From Ceratodon purpureus (Eukaryota; Streptophyta; Bryopsida; Pseudoditrichales; Ditrichaceae): a DNA stretch of 64,000 nucleotides. Under the pieces are notes generated by a model that worked only from the letters and a program-made list of their open reading frames with translations, did not search any database and was not told the DNA's origin. A program made the position numbers and the translations under genes. Where the stretch lies: contig CM026426.1 in NCBI GenBank assembly GCA_014871385.1, forward strand, positions 105,435,281 through 105,499,280, given 5' to 3'. Position 1 is the stretch's first letter; every line of letters starts with the position of its first letter. Shown in pieces: positions 55,066-64,000 of this stretch.

Positions 55066-57628
55066 TCACATGCCCGGTGCAGAGGAACTTGATTTACCCT
55101 CATCGTGTCGTGCACGAGAGCTACCGGTTGCACTACTTTCTGCCCCATCGTTGGCGATGAGTTTCCGCTTCGCAGAACGGGTTCTCTTCGCTATGCTATC
55201 TCCTCCAAGCATTGCTTCCATGAAGTTGTTGTTGCGCATCCGACGGAGCACTGTTAGGGTCTCCGGAGTATGTTGCACACATAGGAAATCCACGGCTTGA
55301 GTCTTGAGCAATATATCCCATTCAGATTCCGCGGTTTGTAACTCATTAGCGATCTGGAGATCATGTTCAGTCATGTCGTGCAACTCTTTGCGCTGATCCG
55401 CAACCAACTTCCCTTTGGAATTCCACTTAAATCCAAGAGGATGGGGGCCGTACTGGAATGTACGAGTTTCAATATCCCAGTGCCCATGTAGCACTTGGTA
55501 GAAGAAATTCCTCCTTCCCTCGAGTTCGTCCTCCGTCCCGCCCCTGATGAGTTCGTGGCAGATCCTTACAATCTCCGCGAGATCCTGGTCCCACCTCCAC
55601 TGATCGCTCATTTCTTTAACATAGGACTGGTGCATTCCCATAAGCCAATTCCAAATCAAGTCCTTACCCCACTTGTCCGGAAAGTCAGGAGTATTTTCCT
55701 TATTTTGCTCCCAATGCGGTGGCATCCAGGTCGCTAAGCCGAACTGCTCATAAAAAACGCTTGTGTAAGGGGGCCTTACATACTGCACACCGCCGACGTA
55801 TCAAGGCATGGGAAATCAAGCATTGTGGATGATACATGTAGTGACAGGATCCCAATGACCAGGCCCCCTCTGGCTTAAATGGATTGTAACAAACGGGACA
55901 CTTGGTTCCATCCAACACATACTTCTGTGGATTGGGCCAGAGCAATCTTGGCTGGGCAGTACTATTCTCAGGGATCTTCTCATTGGATCTGGCGGTCTTA
56001 TACTCCCACTCCAACTGCGTCCAATCTATTTCCTTACCAATCATCGGTATGTCGTCAGGGAACATTTCATCTGGATCTGCCCACGAGGTAAGTCCGAAAT
56101 CTCTCTTGGAGTTAAGCTTGAGGTAGTCGTGGTCAATCCTCATAAACCCACTATACATCTATCTGTGACGGTCGACGTTCATGATGCAGGCAATCTTCCA
56201 TTGGTAGTACTGTCTGCTCATCTGGATCAGATACTTTCTGAGCATCCCGTTGGTAGCTTGCAATTCGGAGACAGTGGGTACCGATGGCTGTTGAAATCGC
56301 AAAGAGTCCTCCGACTCTTGAGAATCCACGAACATGATTTGCCGTTGGAGGGGGTGCATCACTTGACTTGATGATGCGAATGGGATGATTGGCTTACAAG
56401 GAACTCGGATCGGGGTATCTTCCAGGAGACCGTGCGTGGCCGATTCAATCATGGCATTCACGTCTTCCTCGTTCATTCTAGGGCTACCAGGGATTGGAGC
56501 TTGGCTTGCCTCGGGTACGTAAGTCAGAGTCCTCGGAGATTGAAGTTGCGAAAACTCTTCATTCTGCTTCCGTATAATCTCATTCATCCTATCAGCTTCT
56601 TCGTACAAGTTCTGGATAGTCTTCTCCATCTCAGAAATTATTGCATTTTTTCCTTCCAGCTCCTTCTGCAATGCATTGCCTTGCGGGCTCTGGGCATCAG
56701 CGGCGGCTATTGTAGCCTCCAACTCATCTGCAAACCCAGTGTCATCATCTTCCATTACATTGCTCGGGCCTGCAATCTGTGGATTCAGTACATGAGGAGC
56801 TACATCAACATTGCTCGGGCCCGCAATCTGTGGAACTAATATAGGAGGAGCAACATCAACATTGCCCGGGCCCCCGACAATTGCTGGAGGAGCCTGATGA
56901 GGAATACCTGGTCCAGCAGGATTTGCAGGCGGTGCACGATTCCTCGTCGACAAACAAGCAGCTAGCTCAGGATCCTTCTTTTTTAACCGTGTGATTCTAG
57001 CACTAGTCGCTGCTCTTGTTTGTGACTGAGGGGGACGGTCTATCGTACCATCAGAATCATTATCCGAACTCGATCCACTCCAATCAACAGGCGCATGATC
57101 CTCAGGATCATCCAAGTTTTTCCTGTCCACATTTGGAAATTTTAGGATCCCTGTAGGTATCACCATCTCTCGTGGACGCTGCTGGACGCTAGGAGTCAAC
57201 CGTATGGTCCTCCAATCCACCTGCCTATGAAGCATTACCTCGGCATATACCATTCTACAAATAAAGAGTGGAACCTCGTTTCTATCGTTCATCGCTCGGT
57301 TGTATAGAACCTGCCACACCTCCAAACACCGCCTCCCGAACTGACGGTTCTTGCACCATTTCATGTTCGCCTTGTTTGAAGTACGATTTTTATTATGGCG
57401 GTGCAACGGGAATAACTTCCCAATGTGGCACCATTCAATGAATTGTTCACACGTTGCTAGACTCCACGGTTGCGGTGCAGCTTCCCACCCTCTGAATGCC
57501 AGCTTTGCAGGATTCATTAAGACGTGCACCCTCTTATGTTGGAGGCTTCCATGCCTGACCCGTCCTGCATCCTTCTGCTTTTTCCTCTGCTCTGCCGCCG
57601 TGGGCTGATTTGGTCCTCGCCGTTCCAT
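55066..57628 (-). pseudogene. RING-type zinc-finger protein, hAT cargo, two small lesions
   Basis: Read from ATG 57628 (MERRGPNQPTAAEQRKKQ). The first 500 residues have a basic conserved-looking N-terminus (AFRGWEAAPQPWSLATCEQF), a linker with repeats of PQIAGPSNV, and a coiled coil (KELEGKNAIISEMEKTIQNL). The frame continues through a TAG at 56161-56159 into a RING-like finger: CPVCYNPF, SCHYMYHPQC, RRRCAVCKAPLH, with eight Cys/His ligands. A T-run (six Ts near 55752) then shifts the frame by one, after which the C-terminal part continues (YEQFGLATWMPPHWEQNKEN) to 55066. The full product would be about 850 residues. RING fingers usually act as ubiquitin E3 ligases; the partner is unknown. 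Confidence 0.65.
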
Positions 57629-57901
57629 AGCTGCTCGAGGTAGACCGTTCTTCGAAGTCTTCCAAAAGTGCAAAATTAAAAGCCTACGACTACCCCAAAA
57701 CCTCAATCACATTTACATATTATAAACATTTACAAAATTCTCAAATGTACCACACAAACACCATATGGTTCTGGAGAACTAAAGCAAAGACACGTGTCAG
57801 AGTGCTGGGACCCACCAGAGTACCACGCAATCAGCTACCCGGGGGCTGTTGAAGGCAAGGTGCTCAAAGGGGGGAAGTGCAAAATGAGGGGGCAAATCGC
57901 C

Positions 57902-57910
57902 CTTTTATAG
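57902..57910 (-). promoter_or_regulatory. TATA box of the RING-type gene
   Basis: CTATAAAAG on the minus strand, about 275 bp upstream of ATG 57628, directly next to array block 5. Confidence 0.6.
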
Positions 57911-57913
57911 TCA

Positions 57914-58275
57914 CGGGCGCCAGGGAACGGGCGCGAACATCCTGCTACGGGCGCGAGCAGAAACCCCACGGGCGCGCGCGGGCACCGACGGCGGGGTTTC
58001 GACCGTGTATACCTCCGCGCCCGCGCGGGTATCAACGAGCGCGAGCGGTTCCATGGCGGGTATATGACGGGCGCGAGCGGGTTTTACCGCGCGCGAGCGG
58101 GTAGCGACCCGGTCTTCGTCGGGCGCGCGCGGGCGTCGTCCGGGTACCAAATGGGCGCGCGCGCCGACGTCGATGCGGGCGCGCGGATATTATTCGGGCG
58201 CGATCCGAATTGCACGGGCGCGACCGTCGGGCGTGAACGCTGGATGGACGGGCGCGACCACTGGTCGAGGACGGG
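57914..58275. repeat. GC-rich array, block 5
   Basis: ACGGGCGCGAGC-type repeats on the plus strand, directly upstream of the RING-type gene. Confidence 0.9.
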
Positions 58276-58394
58276 CGTCACCACAAACTAGAACACTGTT
58301 AAAAATCAGAGTAACCAAAGAGAACTTGCAAATTTAGAGTTAAAAAAAAATACTTTATTTATTTTGAATATTTATCACTTCATTGTAATGTCAA

Positions 58395-58799
58395 TTACAA
58401 TGCCATGCACTCTAGGTACCGGTCCTCTAGGCCTTTCAAGTGTGTCTCGAAATGGTTCGTTTGAGCACTAAAGACAATATTGGGGACATAAAGTATTGCC
58501 ATCTCCTTCTTCAGTTCTTTGATGAGATCGCCGATCTCACAGTCAAGTTCTTCGACAATCGCTTGGGTTGCTAATTGCTCTTTAGTGGTTGGATGCAGAG
58601 GGCGTCCATTCTCTGCGTAGGCCACCAATTTGTCACGGCGAGAGATCCAATCCTCGAAGAACTCAATCAGTTGACGGAGTCGCTCCAGCATTGACCAAAT
58701 AACTGTGTCCGTTCGCTGTGCAGTGCCCAATGGGGTGGCACCATTCGTTACACTCATGTACGACTTGATTTGTTGGCAATTGCAGGCGTAGGAATTCAT
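58395..58799 (-). CDS. small helical protein, 134 aa, hAT cargo
   Basis: An intact frame from ATG 58799 (MNSYACNCQQIKSYM; the frame is also open to an ATG at 58847) to a stop at 58395. It is predicted helical, with two amphipathic stretches (LERLRQLIEFFEDWISRRDK and CEIGDLIKELKKEM). No family is recognised. Its leader is nearly the same as that of the RING-type gene, so the two should be expressed together. A coiled-coil partner or regulator role is possible but unproven. Confidence 0.55.
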   Translation of the reverse strand: MNSYACNCQQIKSYMSVTNGATPLGTAQRTDTVIWSMLERLRQLIEFFEDWISRRDKLVAYAENGRPLHPTTKEQLATQAIVEELDCEIGDLIKELKKEMAILYVPNIVFSAQTNHFETHLKGLEDRYLECMAL

Positions 58800-58920
58800 G
58801 TTGGACGGTACAGCGATTGTTGAGAAACCCACCGTAACATTAAGCAATCAGCTACCCTCGGGCTGTTGAAGGCAAAATGCACAAAGTGGGGGGGGTGCGA
58901 ATCAGTTGAGGAGGGTGGCA

Positions 58921-58928
58921 ATTTATAC
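58921..58928 (-). promoter_or_regulatory. TATA-like box of the small hAT gene
   Basis: GTATAAAT on the minus strand, about 120 bp upstream of ATG 58799, adjacent to array block 6. Confidence 0.55.
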
Positions 58929-58934
58929 TCACGG

Positions 58935-59255
58935 GGCCGACAGTGTGGGCGCGAGCAGGTTGGGCGCGCGCAGGCTGGTACAGGCGCGAGCACGTTCATC
59001 CTAAGCTACGGGCGCGCGCGACCCTGATCGGGCGAGGGTAATCGGGCGCGATCACTATGCGCGCGCGAGACAGACGACGGGCGCGATCACTGCGAGCGCG
59101 CGAGACAGGCGACGGGCGCGGGCGACCCTGATCGGGCGAGGGTAATCGGGCGCGATCACCGCGCGCGCGCGAGACTGACGACGGGCGCGATCAACCACAT
59201 ATGACAGGCGCAAGCAGGCGCAAAGACGCGCGCGGACACGACGACGAGCGCCACC
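58935..59255. repeat. GC-rich array, block 6 (right subterminal)
   Basis: GGGCGCGAGC/GATC-type repeats on the plus strand, including a partly duplicated segment (GACCCTGATCGGGCGAGGGT occurs twice, near 59020 and 59130). It lies just inside the right end of the hAT. Confidence 0.9.
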
Positions 59256-59412
59256 CATAGTAAACAGTAGTAAACTGTCAGGACAGTAATTTTGCTCGCG
59301 GTCGGGAGCCCGTCCGATAACCGTCCGTCCGATAACCGTCCGTCACGTTCGTCACGTGACTACACGACAATTTTATGGCCCGTCCGTCCATTATGACAAC
59401 CCTGTCCGAGGG

Positions 59413-62060
59413 AATGTGCAAATGTTGTGAGAAGAAATCATCTATCGGATTTTGTTTATGGTTTTTTAACGGATATCTTCTGAAGGAATGTGCAAATGTT
59501 GTGAGAAGAAATCATCTGTCAGATTTTTTCCATGATTTTACAAAGTTCAATTTCCAAGGGGATGTGCGAATACTCCTCAAGGAAATCAACTATCAAATTT
59601 TTTCAAGGATTTTTCAAGGAGATGTGGAAATATTGCTTGCAGAAATCATCTGTCGGACTTTTTCATGATTTTTAAATGGATAATTTCTGAGGGGATGTGC
59701 AGATATTGAGAAAGGAAATCATCTGTCGGATTATTCTTGATTTTCCAACGTTTATTTCCAAGGAGAGGTTCAAATATAGTGAGAGGAAATGTTCTGTCGG
59801 TTTCTTTTCATGATTTTCGGACATTCAATTTCCAAGGGGATGTGAAATATTGCTCGAGGAAATCAACTCTTGAATTTTTTAGAGGGTTTTCCGACGACCA
59901 ATTTCCGAGAGGGTGTACAAATATTGCTTGCGGAAATCATCTGTGTGTTTTTTCTGATGATTTTGAAATAGATAATTTCCAAGGGTATGTGCAAATATTG
60001 CGAAAGAAAATCATTTGTCGGATTTTTTCCAGGATTTTCCGACGTTCAATTTTTGAGGGCATGTGCAATTATTGCTTGAGGAAATCAACTATTGAGTTTT
60101 TATGAGGATTTCTTGACGTCCAATATCCGCGGAGAAGTTTAAATATTGTTTGTGAAAATCATCTGTCAGATTTTTTTGATGATTTTAAATGTATAATTTC
60201 TGAGGAGATGTAGAAATGTGGGGGGAAATCATTTGGCGGATTTTTATGATAATTTTGAAACTTATAATTCTCAAGGGGATGTGCAAATATTGCTCGAGGA
60301 AATCAACTGTTGATTTTTTCTAAGGATTTTCCGATGTTCAATTTCCAAGGGGATGAACAAATATTGCTCAAGGAAATCAACTGTTGAATTTTTTTGAGGA
60401 TTTTCCGACCTTCGAATTTTGAGGGGATGTGCAGATACTGCTTGTAAAAATCATCAGTAAAATTCTTCTAAGGATTTAGAAACATATAATTTTTTGTGGG
60501 ATGTACAAACATTGTGAGAGGAAATCATCTGTTTGATTGTTTTCAGGATTTCAATATCCAAGGAAATGTGCAAAAATTGCTCGCAGAAATCATCTGATGG
60601 ATTTTTTTTGATGGTTTTTAAATGTATAATTTCTGAGGATATGTAGAAATGTTGTGAGAGGAAATCATTTGGCGGATTTTTATGATGATTTTGAAATGTA
60701 TAATTCACGAGGGGATGTGCAAATTTTGTGAGAGGAAATCACTTGTCAGATTCTTTTTATGATTTTCCGAAGTTCAATTTCTGAGGAAATGTGCAAATAT
60801 TGCTCAAGGAAATTATTTGTTGAATTGTTTTGAGGATTTTCTGACATTCAATTTCAGACGGGATGTGCAAATACTGCTTGCAAAAATCATTGTCGGGTTT
60901 TTTGAGGATTCTGAAACGTAGAGTTTCTGTGAAGATGTGGATATATTGTGAGAGGAAATCATTTGTTGGATTCTTTCTTGATTTTCCGACGTTCAATATC
61001 TAAGAGGATGTGCAAATATTGCTCGCAGAATTCATCTGTTGGATTTTTTTGATGATTTTGAAACGTTTAATTCCCGAGGGGATGTGCAAATGTTGTGAGA
61101 GGAAATCACTTGTCAGATTTTTTTCATGATTTTCCAACCTTCAATTTTTGAGGAAATGTGCAAATAATGCTCAAGGAAATTATTTGTTGAATTTTTCTAA
61201 GGATTTTCTGACGTTCAGTTTCCAATGGCATGAGCAAAAATTGCTTGTGGAAATCATTTGACCAGTTTTTTTGATGATTTGGAAACATACAATTCCGGAG
61301 ATGATGTGCAAATATCGCTCGAGGAAATCAAACATCAAATTTTTCCGAGGATATTCCAATGTTCAATTTTACGAGGGGATGTGCAAGTGTTGTTTGCAAA
61401 AATTATCTAACGATTTTTTTTTGATGATTTTGAAACGCAAAATTTCCGAGGGGATGTACAAATATTGCTCAAGAAAATCAACTGTTTAATTTTGCTAAGG
61501 ATTATTCGACGTTCAATTTCCAAGGGGATGTGAAAATATTGCTAGCGGAAATCATCTCTCGGATTTTAATGATGATTTTGAAACATATAATTTCTGAAGG
61601 GATGTTCAAATATTGCTCAAGGAAATCAACTATTGAATTTTGCTAAGGATTTACCGACATTCAATTTGCAAGGGGATGTGCAAATATTCCTTGCGGAAAT
61701 CATCCGTCGGATTTTAATGATGATTTTTAAACATTTAATTTCTAAGGGGATCTATAAATATTCCTCGAGGAAATCAACCGTTGAATTTTTCTAAGGATTT
61801 TTGGATGTTCAATTTCTGAGGGGATGTGCAAATATTGCTTGAAGAAATCATCAGTCAAATTTTTCTGAAGATTTTTGGACGTTCAATTTCTGAGTGTATG
61901 TGCAAATGTTCAAAGAGGGACTCGTCTGTTGGTTTTATTATGTTTTTTGAACGTTCCATTTCCAAGGAGATGTGAATTTAATTGTTCTTCAAATCATTTG
62001 TCGGATTTGACAGATCCATTTCAATCTCTCATGAAAGCGAGGTACCTCGTCATTTCAACA
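59413..62060. repeat. minisatellite array 1, about 70-75-bp degenerate units
   Basis: About 2.65 kb of diverged units. Each has a GAGGGGATGTGCAAATATTG block, then GAAATCATCTGTCGGATTTT or a variant with GAAATCAACTGTTGAATTTT. The two variants often alternate, suggesting a higher-order dimer of about 145 bp. One unit also lies left of the hAT. The array is inside the gene B intron. Confidence 0.9.
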
Positions 62061-62159
62061 TACACTTAGCTGATTTGCATCAAAAATATGCTAAAAGATG
62101 TGTTTTTTGGCATATTTAACAGGAAATGTGTTAAATTTTTTGCTTTTTGGCATATTCAG

Positions 62160-62770
62160 ATGGTTTTCACATGTGATTTACGAAGGTACCGTGGAAAGTT
62201 GGAGATGAGAAATTATCTCTGAAATCCAACAGATGATTTTCGGTGGTCAATTTACCAAGGTACCGTGGAAACATGGAGATGAGAAATCATCTCTAAGATC
62301 CAACAAATCATTTTTATCTATCAATTTTACCAAGGTACTGTGGAAATTTGGAGATGAGAAATCATCTCCGAAATCCGACAGATGATTTTTGGTGGTCAAT
62401 TTACCAAGGTACCGTGGAAACATGGAGATGAGAAATCATCTCTAGGATCCAACAAATAATTTTTATCTATCAATTTTACCAAGGTACCATGGAAACTTGG
62501 ACATGAGAAATCATCTCTAGGATCCGACACATGATTTTTATATGTCCATTTACCACAGTATTGTGAAAAGTTGGAGCTGAAAAATCATCTCTAAGATCCG
62601 GCAGATGAATTCCATCAATCAATTTAACACGATACAGTATATATATTAGATGAGAAATCATCTCTAAGATCCGACAGATGAATTCTATACCGTCATCTTG
62701 ACGTGGTACTGTGTAGCATTTTGGATTATAAATCATCTCTCGAGTCCGACAGTTGTTTTCTAACACTCCA
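62160..62770. repeat. minisatellite array 2, about 72-bp units with a hairpin
   Basis: About eight units of the type CAAGGTACCGTGGAAA, GAGATGAGAAATCATCTC, then AAATCCGACAGATGATTTTT. Each unit carries a 7-bp-arm hairpin (GAGATGA-GAAA-TCATCTC). The last motif is the reverse complement of the conserved block of array 1. Confidence 0.9.
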
Positions 62771-62936
62771 TTCATCCACGAAGTTGTGGAAATTTATGCG
62801 ATTTTACATGAATAATATTGCTTGGTGGTGTGGAAAATTGGAATTTGGTGCATTGATGTCTTTCAGATCTTGGAGTTTTTGAGCCTGACTACTTGAAAAA
62901 CGCGTTTGTATGACCATGAATGCTGTTGAATTTTAG

Positions 62937-64000
62937 ATCAAGAAACATTATGATTGACACCAAATCAAGGTCGAGATGGTCATCGATAAGCTCCAGTCGG
63001 TTGCAGCAGCTGAGGTTTTGGCAAGAGTTAAAGCAAAATGACTGAGGTGGTGGAATGGTTTGGCGAGTTCAAGGAAAACATTGAAGTTTCCTTCATCGCC
63101 TTGCTCGGTTGTTTCCATGTACAGCGCCTTTCCTTTCATTTTCACCATCCATTAAAAATTGTTGGCATTTTTTCAGCTGGAAGAAGAAACCTAGAAAGAG
63201 TTCGTCAATTGGCTGGAAAATACCTGGGAAGCAGAGGACAAAGCCAAAGCAATAGCTGCCGACGGTACAGGCTTGGCCGTTACCTCGAGACCAAAGCGCA
63301 TTCCCGTGGATGAGTACATCGAAAAGTGGCGTGTGCTTCTATGGGAGAAAGCATTCTTGTCTTTCTTTGTTGGACCGCATGTGCATTCTAAATCGCAGCC
63401 ATTCAATTCCTAAGTTGGGACTAATATGGCTTGGAAGCAATGTCTGTATCGATACGTTAAGAGGGAGCTCATCCCGGCTAGTGTAATAAAAGAGTATTTC
63501 CGGTTGCGTGGTTCAGCTGGACTGAGACACAGAATTCGGAGTTCATATTCACAACCAACCAGCGGAAGCTGTTCAATCTGAACCACCTGATAGAGTGCTC
63601 CTGGTATACTGAGTGCCCGAGGTCTTTTGTCTTTATTGGGAGAAGGCTATAATAGAGATGCATACTAAGAAGAAAGATGGAGATGACGAGGCCCTTGATC
63701 TTTGAGAGGACACTCTCCCTCCTCAAGAAGCTGAGGCAGAACAAGAGACACAAGTTGTTTTGACATCCACCGGTGCCGGGGATGCCAGTACAAAGAAATG
63801 GAAGAGGGGGGCGAAGTCTGCATCCAAAGAGACCATCCAGGAACGAGTTAAAAAGAAGAGTAGAGCAAAGAAGTTAGACCCCTTGACGGTTGAGCCCAAT
63901 AGATTAGAGAACGTACTTTTCTCCTCCAAGATTGGGCATGCCCAAGAAGCCAGACGTCAGCGCATCTCAAGCAAGATGATCGGTGCATGAGTTGATTCTA
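62937..64000 (+). pseudogene. gene B 3' part: exons equivalent to gene A exons 8-10
   Basis: From 62937 the frame reads IKKHYD, then DKLQSVAAAEVLARVKAK and LRWWNG, aligning with INRHYS, EKLQKVVPAAVEAKYKARW and LKWWNS of gene A. TGAs replace two residues, one of them Trp (63039). The next exon (63177) has KWRVLLWEKAFLSFFVG and LYRYVKRELIP (gene A: RILLWDQAFPTFIG, RYFKREL). After a one-base frameshift near 63505 it continues AWFSWTETQNSEF and LIECSWYTECPRSF. The end is a basic linker (KKKSRAKK), as in gene A exon 10. Confidence 0.75.

Larger units (their letters stand above)
45620..59404. mobile_element. 13.8-kb hAT-family transposon with four genes and six GC-rich repeat arrays
   Basis: Terminal inverted repeats start CATGGTTGTCATAATGGAC on the left and CAGGGTTGTCATAATGGAC (reverse complement) on the right; about 29 bp match with 4-5 differences. 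They are flanked by an 8-bp duplication, TCTGAGGG (45612-45619) and TCCGAGGG (59405-59412), 7 of 8 matching. CAGGG-type ends and 8-bp duplications are hAT hallmarks, and a hAT transposase lies inside. Subterminal regions on both ends are rich in CCGTCCG and CCGTCACG. The four genes are all on the minus strand. The length is several times that of typical hATs. The transposase is broken, so movement would now need help in trans. Confidence 0.88.
43535..64000 (+). pseudogene. gene B: decayed second copy of the ParB-methyltransferase gene, split by a 13.8-kb transposon
   Basis: Exons equivalent to gene A exons 4/5 to 7 lie at 43535-45225, and those equivalent to exons 8 to 10 at 62937-64000, same strand, same order, no overlap, so I read them as one gene. 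The interval corresponds to the 91-bp intron 7 of gene A but is here about 17.7 kb, holding minisatellites and the hAT. In-frame stops include TAG at 44007, 44148, 44301, 45223 and 63192 and TGA at 62955 and 63039. A one-base frameshift occurs near 63505. The methyltransferase exons would lie beyond the right edge. Confidence 0.65.

Noticed and set aside
43535-64000. Treating 43.5-45.2 kb and 62.9-64.0 kb as two independent gene copies
   Set aside because: They cover consecutive, non-overlapping exons of gene A on one strand, and the hAT target duplication shows the gap was later enlarged, so one split gene is simpler.

Overview
The window looks like repeat-rich nuclear DNA from a green-lineage (streptophyte) eukaryote. 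Evidence: spliced genes with short (mostly 70-200 bp) GT-AG introns; a Ty1/copia element whose primer-binding site matches plant initiator tRNA-Met; a Ty3/gypsy element with a chromodomain; and a CACTA (En/Spm) element with the plant-type tnp2, DUF4218, DUF4216 and Ptta modules. There are no bacterial operons, rRNA or standalone tRNA genes. I cannot name the species; a charophyte alga or early-diverging land plant would fit.

Layout. 1-1186 (-): partial zinc-finger protein running off the left edge. 1810-9149 (+): a large multi-exon gene ('gene A') joining a basic/acidic N-terminus, RNA polymerase II CTD-like heptads, a ParB/sulfiredoxin-like domain, a helical middle and a beta-class N4/N6 DNA methyltransferase-like domain; one intron holds a 210-bp tandem repeat with a perfect palindrome. 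10.6-20.5 kb: a CACTA transposon with divergent Ptta (-) and tnp2 (+) genes and a BRCT gene between them. 22.6-23.1 kb: an F-box-like gene. 24.8-25.5 kb: a broken second Ptta-like gene. 25.7-31.1 kb: a complete but decayed copia element whose left LTR carries a 310-bp MITE. 31.9-33.6 kb: a 5'-truncated copia remnant. 33.7-42.3 kb: an FCP1/NIF-like phosphatase gene whose exon is split by a gypsy chromovirus with a perfect 5-bp target duplication; that gypsy itself contains a 739-bp inverted-repeat element.

The right third is a second, decayed copy of gene A ('gene B'). Its ParB-side exons lie at 43.5-45.2 kb and its later exons at 62.9-64.0 kb. Between them, in what is a 91-bp intron in gene A, lie minisatellite arrays and a 13.8-kb hAT transposon (45620-59404) with terminal inverted repeats and an 8-bp target duplication. 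This giant hAT carries, all on the minus strand, a protein kinase-like gene, a decayed hAT transposase, a RING-type gene and a small helical gene. Each is preceded by a TATA-like box abutting a few-hundred-bp array of GGGCGCGAGC-type repeats.

The strongest candidates for undescribed biology are the ParB-methyltransferase gene family (two copies) and the cargo-carrying giant hAT with its shared array-plus-TATA promoter design. Many in-frame stops in the decayed genes are TAG where CAG is expected, consistent with deamination of methylated cytosine. All domain calls come from reading translations by eye; no searches were run.
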